Made by a program: the position numbers and the translations under genes | Notes under the pieces: model-generated | Told to the model about the DNA's origin: nothing | The model's input: the letters and a program-made list of their open reading frames with translations, nothing else | Databases searched by the model: none | Shown here: piece after piece, positions 1 through 4,227 of the stretch | Layout: every line of letters begins with the position of its first letter | How positions within the stretch are numbered: the first letter of the stretch is position 1 | From: Spirochaetia bacterium | GTDB taxonomy: Bacteria; Spirochaetota; Spirochaetia; Treponematales; Breznakiellaceae | Reading direction: 5' to 3' | Assembly (NCBI GenBank): GCA_026002045.1 | Contig: BOAV01000067.1 | Coordinates: 1-13,709, forward strand | DNA: 13,709 bases

Positions 1-56
1 CGGTTGTTATTCGTGGTTACGGGGTCAGTGTTCTGCCCCAGGTCCACAGCAACCGG
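1..56. repeat. Nested imperfect palindrome at the left edge
   Basis: An outer stem of CGGTTG (1-6) pairs with CAACCG (50-55). Inside it a GGGG...CCCC stem with an inner CAG/CTG extension closes a TGTT loop, with one bulged base. The stretch could form a single long hairpin. No tRNA-like invariant bases are seen, and short frames through it are open but match nothing I recognise. It may be a dispersed palindromic repeat or the edge of a mobile element outside the window. Confidence 0.35.
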
Positions 57-138
57 TAGTTGTCCTTCCGAACTCCTACAGCATACCAGATAAACCGCAT
101 ACTATTTATCATAGCTTCGTGGTTAAAAAAGGAGTACG

Positions 139-156
139 CATGAACCTAGGTTCATG
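139..156. promoter_or_regulatory. 18-bp perfect palindrome over a start codon
   Basis: CATGAACCTAGGTTCATG is perfectly self-complementary. It contains the ATG (140) of a 24-codon ORF and sits 4 nt after the strong ribosome site AAGGAG. As DNA it could be an operator for a dimeric protein. As RNA it could fold into a 7-bp hairpin with a CTAG loop that hides the start codon. The symmetry is observed; the regulatory role is inferred. Confidence 0.4.
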
Positions 157-214
157 TCCGATTAAACGCGCCGCTCACGCGGCGCTAAAAGAGGTGATCT
201 ATGGCAATCATTGA
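140..214 (+). CDS. 24-residue leader-like small ORF
   Basis: This short frame starts at an ATG placed 5 nt after AAAGGAG, one of the best ribosome sites in the window. It ends with TGA 14 nt inside the next small ORF (start 201), which has its own site AGAGGTG, so translational coupling is possible. The predicted peptide is basic in the middle (CPIKRAAHAALKE) with no signal peptide. The frame is open upstream to base 2, so it could also be the tail of a longer decayed gene. A 7-bp GC hairpin with a 4-nt loop (168-185) lies inside it, just before the next ribosome site, as in a leader peptide. No homologue is recognised. Confidence 0.3.
   Translation: MNLGSCPIKRAAHAALKEVIYGNH
168..185 (+). 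promoter_or_regulatory. GC-rich hairpin before the HU-like fragment
   Basis: Arms GCGCCGC and GCGGCGC are perfectly complementary around the loop TCAC. The hairpin ends about 5 nt before the ribosome site of the ORF at 201 and lies inside the 24-codon ORF, so ribosome movement on that ORF would melt it. No T-tract follows, so it is not an intrinsic terminator. A role in translation control is inference. Confidence 0.35.
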
Positions 215-332
215 CGAAATCAACGAGGTGCTGCACAAAATCGAGGTAAAGCTCTACCCCAACTACCTGGGCAAAGGGGAGGGCGCATTCGTTGCCCGCG
301 CAAAGGCGGAGGCCTTACTCACCGTCTCGTAG
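201..332 (+). pseudogene. Truncated HU-like DNA-binding protein (DUF4469-type N-terminus)
   Basis: The 43-residue product reads MAIIDEINEVLHKIEVKLYP and continues NYLGKGEGAFVAR. This resembles the start of the HU-like DNA-binding proteins found with DUF4469 in Bacteroides and spirochaetes, where a YPNYL motif is followed by a YxAR motif. Those proteins are normally well over 100 residues, so this copy stops early at TAG (330). Right after it a frame from 332 to 442 is open and contains EAYFNKGVIRLC, which loosely resembles the later FF/FNExxxxLC part of the family. This suggests decay by deletion and frameshift. The ribosome site AGAGGTG lies 5-6 nt upstream, so the short peptide may still be made. 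Family assignment is from memory of the motif. Confidence 0.45.
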
Positions 333-438
333 GTTCTATTGGAATAGAAGCCTATTTCAACAAGGGTGTTATCCGCTTGTGCGGTAAGCATACACAAATT
401 TGCAGGCGGGACGTAAAAAACCGCAAGGAGTTCTTTAA

Positions 439-1590
439 ATGAAGATAGACAAGAAAGGGATTAAAATATTCCTGTTAGCAATGCTGGCGGTAACGCTGGT
501 GTTTGGATTGGTTCTGGTAGGCTGCGCCACCAGCGGCGGCGGGAGCGGAACGCCTCCTACACCGGATAAACAGGCAGAACAATTAGCCGCAGATCTCAAT
601 GCCATCAAAGCGGGGAGCGCAACGGCGGAAGGCGCCACGGTAAGGCCCACAGGCGAGGTATATCTCAAAACCGGCCTCACTGTGCCTGCGGGTGTTACGC
701 TTGACCTGACGGCAGACAAGGTGAGGTTCGAGCTGCAGAACGGCGCGGAATTAACCGTAGACGGCACGGTGAACACCAGCGGCGGGGGACTCCGCCTTGG
801 CGAGGGCGCCGTGGTTATCAACGGGAGCGGAACCATCAGCCTGAAAAGCAAGGGACGCCTGCTCAACATCAACGGCAAGAAGCATCTTACCCTTGAGGGC
901 GTTACGCTGACCGGACTGCCGGACAACGACAACTCATTGGTACAATTGGGTGGAGGCGGCGAGTTTGTTATGAAAAGTGGTGCGATTACGGGCAACACGC
1001 TTACTGGCTCTGGCGGCGGGGTGAGAGTCCGCGAAAACGCGATTTTCACCATGGAAGGCGGCGCGATTACGGGCAACACGACTACTACTGGCTCTGGCGG
1101 CGGGGTGAGAGTCGACGAAAACGCGATTTTCACCATGAAAGGCGGTGCGATTACGGGCAACACGGCTACTGGCGCTGCCGGCGGGGTGGCGGTCAACGGA
1201 AACGCGATTTTCACCATGGAAGGCGGTGAGATAAGCGGCAACACGACTACTGGCTCTGGCGGCGGGGTGAGAGTCGACGAAAACGCAACATTCACCATGA
1301 AGGACGGCGAGATAAGCGGCAATACGGCCGCCAAATTTGGCGGCGGCGTGTTAGTGAATAAGAGTGGTATCTTTAGCAAGACCGGCGGTACTATATACGG
1401 CGATACCGACAATATCCATACCCCCGGTTCAACTGAGAACACGTCAAACATAGGTCATGCGGTATTTCTCGGACGAGGCGGCAGACCGGACCCGAATTTG
1501 CTGCGGAATTCCACTGCCGGCGAAGGCGATAATATATCCTGGGACGGTACTAACGTGGAAGGGTTCGACGGCGAAACGACTGCGGGTTAA
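439..1590 (+). CDS. Surface lipoprotein with beta-helix repeats
   Basis: The 383-residue product has a basic N-terminus, a hydrophobic segment (residues 8-28) and a lipobox LVGC with Cys29, so it should be exported and lipid-anchored. A GSGT/PP-rich linker follows. From about residue 85 the sequence becomes a repetitive right-handed beta-helix type, with four to five near-identical units of 27-28 residues (about 181-315), each built on GGAITGNT...GSGGGVRV.ENAIFTM. Such repeats are typical of secreted adhesins and polysaccharide-binding proteins; the ligand cannot be told. The C-terminal 70 residues are not repetitive. The start is set by AAGGAG 8 nt before ATG. A strong terminator follows at 1654. 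The gene stands alone. Repeat identity at DNA level makes copy-number change by recombination likely. Confidence 0.85.
   Translation: MKIDKKGIKIFLLAMLAVTLVFGLVLVGCATSGGGSGTPPTPDKQAEQLAADLNAIKAGSATAEGATVRPTGEVYLKTGLTVPAGVTLDLTADKVRFELQNGAELTVDGTVNTSGGGLRLGEGAVVINGSGTISLKSKGRLLNINGKKHLTLEGVTLTGLPDNDNSLVQLGGGGEFVMKSGAITGNTLTGSGGGVRVRENAIFTMEGGAITGNTTTTGSGGGVRVDENAIFTMKGGAITGNTATGAAGGVAVNGNAIFTMEGGEISGNTTTGSGGGVRVDENATFTMKDGEISGNTAAKFGGGVLVNKSGIFSKTGGTIYGDTDNIHTPGSTENTSNIGHAVFLGRGGRPDPNLLRNSTAGEGDNISWDGTNVEGFDGETTAG
967..1389 (+). repeat. Tandem 81-84 bp coding repeats
   Basis: Four strong units and one diverged unit encode the beta-helix coils. Equivalent codons start at 982, 1063, 1147, 1228 and 1309, giving periods of 81, 84, 81 and 81 bp. 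The 84-bp unit has one extra ACT codon in an ACT run. Blocks such as GGCGGGGTGAGAGTCGACGA recur unchanged, so the units duplicated recently or are kept alike by gene conversion. All length steps are multiples of three. Confidence 0.9.
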
Positions 1591-1653
1591 ACGCCGTCCA
1601 GGGGGAGTTTAGCCGTAGAGGAGTTGGGGGGAGCAAGCAAACTACGCTTTGAG

Positions 1654-1689
1654 AAAAGCCGTCTTTCGTGCGGGGAGACGGCTTTTTTT
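1654..1689 (+). terminator. Intrinsic terminator after the beta-helix lipoprotein gene
   Basis: AGCCGTCT (1657-1664) pairs with AGACGGCT (1676-1683). Flanking A and T runs lengthen the stem to 11 bp, and seven T follow. It lies 64 nt after the stop codon on the plus strand. Confidence 0.85.
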
Positions 1690-1705
1690 GTGGTAGATTG
1701 CCCCA
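1680..1705 (+). repeat. 26-bp direct repeat, copy 1
   Basis: This stretch starts GGCTTTTTTTG and ends GGTAGATTGCCCCA. It recurs at 2633-2658 in the same orientation with one mismatch (T for C). The two copies lie on either side of the BrnT/BrnA-like module. Copy 1 includes the T-tract of the terminator at 1654. Confidence 0.75.
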
Positions 1706-1713
1706 GGGCTATT

Positions 1714-1831
1714 GCATTTACTTTCAGGGTTTGAAAAATCAGTGGAAGTGGTTTTCGGGATTCAAAAAAGTAAACGCAGGAGCCCTGCCAGCCCGGGGGC
1801 TTTGTTTGACGAGGGGGCGGGCTACGCCTGC
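1714..1831. repeat. Palindrome-rich spacer (hairpin array)
   Basis: The 285-bp gap after the lipoprotein gene has no convincing gene. It holds a series of hairpins. A long one pairs TTTACTTT (1717-1724) with AAAGTAAA (1767-1774), bounded by GC. GCAGG/CCTGC with loop AGC (1776-1788) shares its first GC with the previous stem. GCCC/GGGC follows (1791-1800). GCGGGC/GCCTGC with loop TAC (1817-1831) has one G-T pair. Short 3-nt loops and shared GC junctions match the array inside the toxin gene at 2167. Probably a decayed or related palindromic element. Confidence 0.5.
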
Positions 1832-1858
1832 AAATAATAGAAAAATAATAGGTAAGGC

Positions 1859-1877
1859 GGGCAAAAACTGCCCTTTT
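1859..1877. terminator. Weak hairpin after the BrnA-like gene
   Basis: GGGCA and TGCCC pair around AAAAC directly beyond the stop codon of the antitoxin gene. The T run is on the plus-strand side, so as a minus-strand terminator it is poor. It may act as a 3' end stabiliser. Confidence 0.3.
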
Positions 1878-2106
1878 AGTCCGCCATAGCCATTTCACGG
1901 CGGATCATGCCGTTAATCAGTTCCGCCGGGGTTTTATTGGTCGCCATCATTTTCGCTTTAAGGTATTCGGCGGAAAACGTGTCAAGGATCACCATTGTTT
2001 CACGGTTTTTGATAAACGGCCCCCGAACATTAGGGTTTGTTTTCGGTACCGTTTTGGTTAAAAGCTCGTCAAGAGCGTCCGCTTCTTCGTCAGTTAAAAT
2101 TGGCAT
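1876..2106 (-). CDS. BrnA-like antitoxin (ribbon-helix-helix type)
   Basis: The 76-residue protein begins MPILTDEEADALDELL. Its C-terminal half, about residues 35-72, has the strand-helix-helix pattern of short DNA-binding antitoxins (ETMVILDTFSAEYLKAKMMA, then TPAELINGMIRREM). In brnTA systems the toxin gene comes first and the antitoxin second, and the antitoxin neutralises the toxin and represses the operon; the order and near-zero spacing here fit that. The start chosen is ATG at 2106, with GAGAGG about 8 nt upstream; a TTG at 2112 is possible but overlaps the toxin stop. Assignment rests on size, predicted fold and context, not on clear sequence identity to BrnA. Confidence 0.6.
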   Translation of the reverse strand: MPILTDEEADALDELLTKTVPKTNPNVRGPFIKNRETMVILDTFSAEYLKAKMMATNKTPAELINGMIRREMAMAD

Positions 2107-2108
2107 AG

Positions 2109-2423
2109 TCAACCTCTCTTAGATAATTTTCGCTGAACTTCATTCCTGCATTTCATTGCGTGAAATGCTATCCGGCGTTGCCGGATAGCTTGGAGTTTGG
2201 CATAGCCAAACTCCAAGCCCAAAAGCCAGAGGCTTTTGGGCACCTCACCTACCAAATTATACATCACTTCAATCAAATTGCCGCTCATAACAAAGCCAAT
2301 AAGCAGGTATTTGTTATCATAACCTTCCATCATCTCATCAAACAAGGCGGTTGTCATCGCCCACCGCACATCCTGTTCGGTAATGCCGTGCTTAAAAGCC
2401 GCAGGGTTGAATACCAGGGTCAT
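2109..2423 (-). CDS. BrnT-like toxin with an in-frame palindromic insertion
   Basis: The 104-residue protein has features of the BrnT/DUF4258-like small toxins: FNPAAFKHGIT near the N-terminus (residues 5-14), a strand pair NKYLLIGF...GNLIEVMYN (37-56), and a C-terminal FHAMKCR (87-93). BrnT-type toxins are RelE-fold ribonucleases that block translation. Between MYN and FHAMKCR, where relatives I remember have about ten residues, this copy has about 34. The extra part, residues 61-86, is encoded exactly by three consecutive perfect DNA hairpins (2167-2241). The frame stays open, so the gene may still make a protein. The stop codon lies 2 nt before the antitoxin ATG. Whether the toxin remains active is unknown. 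Alternative: another RelE-like toxin family. Confidence 0.6.
   Translation of the reverse strand: MTLVFNPAAFKHGITEQDVRWAMTTALFDEMMEGYDNKYLLIGFVMSGNLIEVMYNLVGEVPKSLWLLGLEFGYAKLQAIRQRRIAFHAMKCRNEVQRKLSKRG
2167..2241. mobile_element. Three-hairpin palindromic element inside the toxin gene
   Basis: Three perfect hairpins stand end to end and share GC dinucleotides. GCTATCCGGC (2167-2176) pairs with 2180-2189 around GTT. GCTTGGAGTTTGGC (2188-2201) pairs with 2205-2218 around ATA. GCCCAAAAGCC (2217-2227) pairs with 2231-2241 around AGA. The first two junctions are GC bases used by both neighbours. The block is about 75 bp, a multiple of three, has no stop in the toxin frame and adds about 25 residues. 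Perfect stems over 35 base pairs cannot be coding chance. The mobile nature is inferred from position in a conserved gene and from similar arrays nearby. Confidence 0.6.
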
Positions 2424-2440
2424 ACCCTAAATATACCCCA

Positions 2441-2472
2441 TTTCCGGCTTTTCGGAAAGCCGCCAACGGCGG
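2441..2472. repeat. Double hairpin upstream of the BrnT-like gene
   Basis: TTTCCG (2441-2446) pairs with CGGAAA (2453-2458), then CCGCC (2460-2464) pairs with GGCGG (2468-2472) around AAC. The stems stand end to end with a short loop, as in the array inside the toxin gene. It lies about 20 nt before the toxin start codon on the minus strand, in the 5' untranslated or promoter region. Confidence 0.4.
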
Positions 2473-2544
2473 GCAAACTCCACTCTGTTTTCACCACCGA
2501 TCGCAGTGCCATGCGCAACATCATAAACTTAAGGATTTTTAACC

Positions 2545-2615
2545 ACTTTTCCACCCAAAGAGTGGAAAAGTCGACCTCACGGACAAAAGGAAAGAAATCA
2601 AAGCAAAAGTCCGTG
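2545..2615. repeat. Two adjacent inverted repeats between the toxin-antitoxin pairs
   Basis: ACTTTTCCAC (2545-2554) pairs with GTGGAAAAGT (2562-2571) around a 7-nt loop. CACGGAC (2578-2584) pairs with GTCCGTG (2609-2615) around 24 purine-rich bases. Both stems are perfect. They fill the middle of the 289-bp gap 2424-2712, in which I see no gene: frames there are open on both strands but carry no family signal. The gap seems to be a mosaic of small repeats. Confidence 0.5.
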
Positions 2616-2632
2616 TTATCTGTGTGGTCGGT

Positions 2633-2658
2633 GGCTTTTTTTGCGGTAGATTGCCCCA
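2633..2658 (+). repeat. 26-bp direct repeat, copy 2
   Basis: This is the second copy of the sequence at 1680-1705, same orientation, one mismatch. The spacing of the two copies is 953 bp and the BrnT/BrnA-like genes lie between them, together with palindromic spacers. This copy is not part of a terminator hairpin. Confidence 0.75.
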
Positions 2659-2668
2659 TGTAGTAACG

Positions 2669-2692
2669 CAAAAGGTGACTGACACCGTTTTT
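2669..2692 (-). terminator. Hairpin after the YafQ-like pseudogene (REP-like)
   Basis: GGTG (2674-2677) and CACC (2683-2686) pair around ACTGA. Runs of A and T extend the stem past one bulged base. Read on the minus strand it ends in TTTT about 20 nt after the toxin stop, so it can act as an intrinsic terminator. The core resembles the GGTGTCxGACACC palindromes dispersed in many bacterial genomes. Confidence 0.4.
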
Positions 2693-2712
2693 GGAAGAAG
2701 GAGAGCGGATTG

Positions 2713-2984
2713 TTAAAAAATATCGGAATGGGTTCCTGTGTGGGAGAAATAAACGCAACGGTTTGCCTCGTCAATACGATACACCAGAATCCAGTCTCCC
2801 TCAATATGACATTCGGAAAAGCCTGTCCGGTTGCCATGCAGAGTGTGGTTCCGGCAACGTGCGGGCAGGGGTTCTTCCCGAATGATCAGATCAATTATTT
2901 CACGAAGTTTCGCCGCATCTTTGCGGCGTTTTCTATGAGCCTGAGTTCTTTTTTGAAGGGGCCGGTAAAAGTTGGCTTCAGCAT
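2713..2984 (-). pseudogene. YafQ-type mRNA interferase toxin, frameshifted
   Basis: From ATG at 2984 the frame reads MLKPTFTGPFKKELRLI, then meets a frameshift near 2934-2940. The next frame continues RKRRKDAAKLREIIDLIIRE and runs through RCRNHTLHGN, ECHIEGDWILVYRID and TGTHSDIF to TAA at 2713. Joined, the product would be 90 residues, the normal YafQ length. All residues known to matter in E. coli YafQ have counterparts: the His of NHTL, His of CHIE, the Asp-Trp of GDW, His of GTHS and the final Phe. YafQ cuts mRNA at lysine codons on the ribosome. One missing A (ATA AGA to ATAGA) explains the break. The gene starts 3 nt after the antitoxin stop. The break may be real, programmed, or a sequencing error. 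Confidence 0.85.
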
Positions 2985-2987
2985 AGG

Positions 2988-3257
2988 CTATTTATGCAGT
3001 TCTCCCCACATTTCATCAAGGGAATTGTAAAATTTGGCAGGAATTTTTCCATCAATCATATCATTGACTTCCTGCATGGCCGCGATAGCTTCGGCGTTGG
3101 GGATGTGTTCCGTTTTGCCGCAATGGGGGCAGACATAAGAGCCCTCAACTTGATCCGGATGCTTTTGTTTGAAATAGCCGACAAAATCAAGCACCTCGCC
3201 TGCGCCTTTATCGGTAAGGGTCCGGATTTCTTTCATAAGCAGTTCTGTATTGGACAT
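2988..3257 (-). CDS. RelB/DinJ-like antitoxin with a CxxC insert
   Basis: The 89-residue protein pairs with the YafQ-like toxin just downstream. The N-terminal helices (LLMKEIRTLTDKGAGEVLDFVGYFKQK) resemble DUF2281-type and related antitoxin starts. The C-terminal part (NAEAIAAMQEVNDMIDGK, then FYNSLDEMWGEL) is the usual toxin-wrapping tail of RelB-like antitoxins. Between them, residues about 43-51, lies VCPHCGKTEH, a CxxC-x4-H cluster that could bind a metal or be redox active, which is uncommon in RelB-like antitoxins. The start is ATG at 3257, the first Met in frame after a TATAGT box ending 6 nt upstream. No ribosome site is seen, so the mRNA may be leaderless. With the toxin broken, this antitoxin may act alone as a repressor or neutraliser. 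Confidence 0.7.
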   Translation of the reverse strand: MSNTELLMKEIRTLTDKGAGEVLDFVGYFKQKHPDQVEGSYVCPHCGKTEHIPNAEAIAAMQEVNDMIDGKIPAKFYNSLDEMWGELHK

Positions 3258-3263
3258 ACGGTA

Positions 3264-3293
3264 ACTATAGACCGTTTGCGGGTATTTTGTCCA
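3264..3293 (-). promoter_or_regulatory. Promoter of the antitoxin-toxin pair
   Basis: On the minus strand TGGACA (3293-3288) and TATAGT (3269-3264) are spaced by 18 bp, close to a housekeeping consensus. The expected RNA start, about 7 nt later, falls on or next to the ATG at 3257. Confidence 0.55.
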
Positions 3294-3300
3294 TATTTCG

Positions 3301-3358
3301 CCCGGCCTGGAAAGCGCCGGGAACAGGGCGGAGCGCGCGTTGCGGCTCCGCCTTTTTT
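3301..3358 (+). terminator. Two hairpins with T-tract (orphan terminator)
   Basis: CCCGGC (3301-3306) pairs with GCCGGG (3316-3321). Then GGCGGAGC (3327-3334) pairs perfectly with GCTCCGCC (3345-3352), followed by six T. It is a good plus-strand terminator, but no plus-strand gene precedes it before 1590, which has its own terminator. It may shield the GerMN gene from read-through of the island, or be left from a lost gene. Confidence 0.7.
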
Positions 3359-3368
3359 GTGGTATAAT
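3340..3368 (+). promoter_or_regulatory. Promoter of the GerMN gene
   Basis: TTGCGG (3340-3345) and a perfect TATAAT (3363-3368) are spaced by 17 bp. The -35 overlaps the loop and 3' arm of the preceding terminator and the spacer contains its T-tract. RNA should start near 3375, only about 3 nt before the ATG at 3378. Confidence 0.6.
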
Positions 3369-3377
3369 AATGGATAT

Positions 3378-4205
3378 ATGGTGCGAAAAACCAACAACCG
3401 AAAGGCAAGACAGGAAAATTATGAAGATCCGGCCCCGGCTCCTGAGAAAAAATCCGGGGGGATCATGTTCTGGGTGGCCTTCTTCATTGTGATAGTCGGC
3501 CTCTTTATGGTAAACCAGGACAAGATCCGGCAAACCCTGGAGAACACCCAAATCCTGACCCGGCTTCCCATTTCTTTCCCCGGCCTGGAAGAAAAAACAA
3601 CGCCTGTGGAAGATGCGTCCAATCCCCCTTCCTCCGATCCTCCCCCTGTAACGGTGGCGATTCCGGAAACACCAAAATCAGCTTCCCCTTCAGAAAAGCC
3701 CGTACCGGCCCCTGCGGCATCTTCACCGGCCGCAGAACCCACCGTAAAGTCCGCTGCCGCGCCGGTGAATATCCCGGCTGCGAACAGCCGTGAACGGGCC
3801 ATCTACTTTACCCAGGTTGATGCCGCCGGGATGGTTGTCCGTACCAAGGTTACCCGGAAAATTCCCGCATCGGATTCCCCTATGGCGGACAGCCTCAAGA
3901 CCCTCCTTGACGGGCCCAATGCGGAGGAACAGCGCCGGGGCATGGTATCCCTCATCCCCCGTGGGGTGAAGATATTAAGCGCCGTTGTCCGGGGCAGCAC
4001 CGCCTATATCAGCTTTAGTGAGGAATTCCAGTACAATACCTACGGCGTGGAAGGCTACGCCGCCCAGCTTAACCAAATCGTCTGGACCGCCACGGAATTC
4101 CCCACCGTAAAGGATGTGCAAATCCTTGTCGAAGGCCGCCGGATAGATTACCTGGGAGAAGGGATCTGGATCGGCAGCCCCTTGAGCCGGGATACGCTCC
4201 GATAA
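3378..4205 (+). CDS. Membrane-anchored GerMN-domain protein
   Basis: The 275-residue protein has a basic cytoplasmic N-terminus, one membrane segment (about 29-45, IMFWVAFFIVIVGLFMV), a long Pro/Ala/Ser-rich linker (about 72-135) and a C-terminal GerMN domain (about 139-262). The GerMN match rests on AIYFTQVDAAG, LKTLLDGPNAEEQRRG, IPRGVKILSAVVRGSTAYISFS and LNQIVWTATEFPTVKDVQI. GerMN was defined in Bacillus GerM and is found in many envelope proteins, where it is thought to bind or sense wall material; spirochaetes carry it without sporulating. The ATG at 3378 is chosen because a TATAAT box ends 9 nt before it; no ribosome site is visible. A frame open further upstream overlaps the antitoxin and is not used. 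Function in the cell is unknown. Confidence 0.8.
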   Translation: MVRKTNNRKARQENYEDPAPAPEKKSGGIMFWVAFFIVIVGLFMVNQDKIRQTLENTQILTRLPISFPGLEEKTTPVEDASNPPSSDPPPVTVAIPETPKSASPSEKPVPAPAASSPAAEPTVKSAAAPVNIPAANSRERAIYFTQVDAAGMVVRTKVTRKIPASDSPMADSLKTLLDGPNAEEQRRGMVSLIPRGVKILSAVVRGSTAYISFSEEFQYNTYGVEGYAAQLNQIVWTATEFPTVKDVQILVEGRRIDYLGEGIWIGSPLSRDTLR

Positions 4206-4227
4206 GTTTCCATAAAGCGGAAGCTTA
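4203..4227. terminator. Hairpin between convergent genes
   Basis: TAAGTTTCC (4203-4211) pairs with GGAAGCTTA (4219-4227) with one G-T pair and a 7-nt loop. The stem includes the stop codons of both convergent genes. There is no T-tract on either side, so termination is not certain. Confidence 0.35.

Noticed and set aside
1..59. C-terminal tail of an upstream gene (frame ending TAG at 57-59)
   Set aside because: Only about 18 residues are visible, three frames are open in this stretch, and none resembles a known protein; the palindrome explains it as well.
967..1389. CRISPR-like array
   Set aside because: The repeats are contiguous, in frame and 81-84 bp long without unique spacers; they are coding repeats of a beta-helix protein.
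435..1451. Long open frame on the minus strand opposite the beta-helix lipoprotein
   Set aside because: It is Pro/Ser-rich, repeats with the same period as the gene opposite, has no ribosome site and matches no family. The periodic plus-strand repeats keep the antisense frame open.
2160..2663. Plus-strand frame of 167 codons across the toxin gene and spacer
   Set aside because: It reads through the palindromic array and repeats; the apparent repeated peptides come from the symmetry of the hairpins. No ribosome site or known domain.
2420..2758. Minus-strand 112-codon frame in the gap between the two toxin-antitoxin pairs
   Set aside because: Its peptide covers the inverted repeats and the 26-bp repeat, and resembles translated intergenic repeat sequence, not a protein family.
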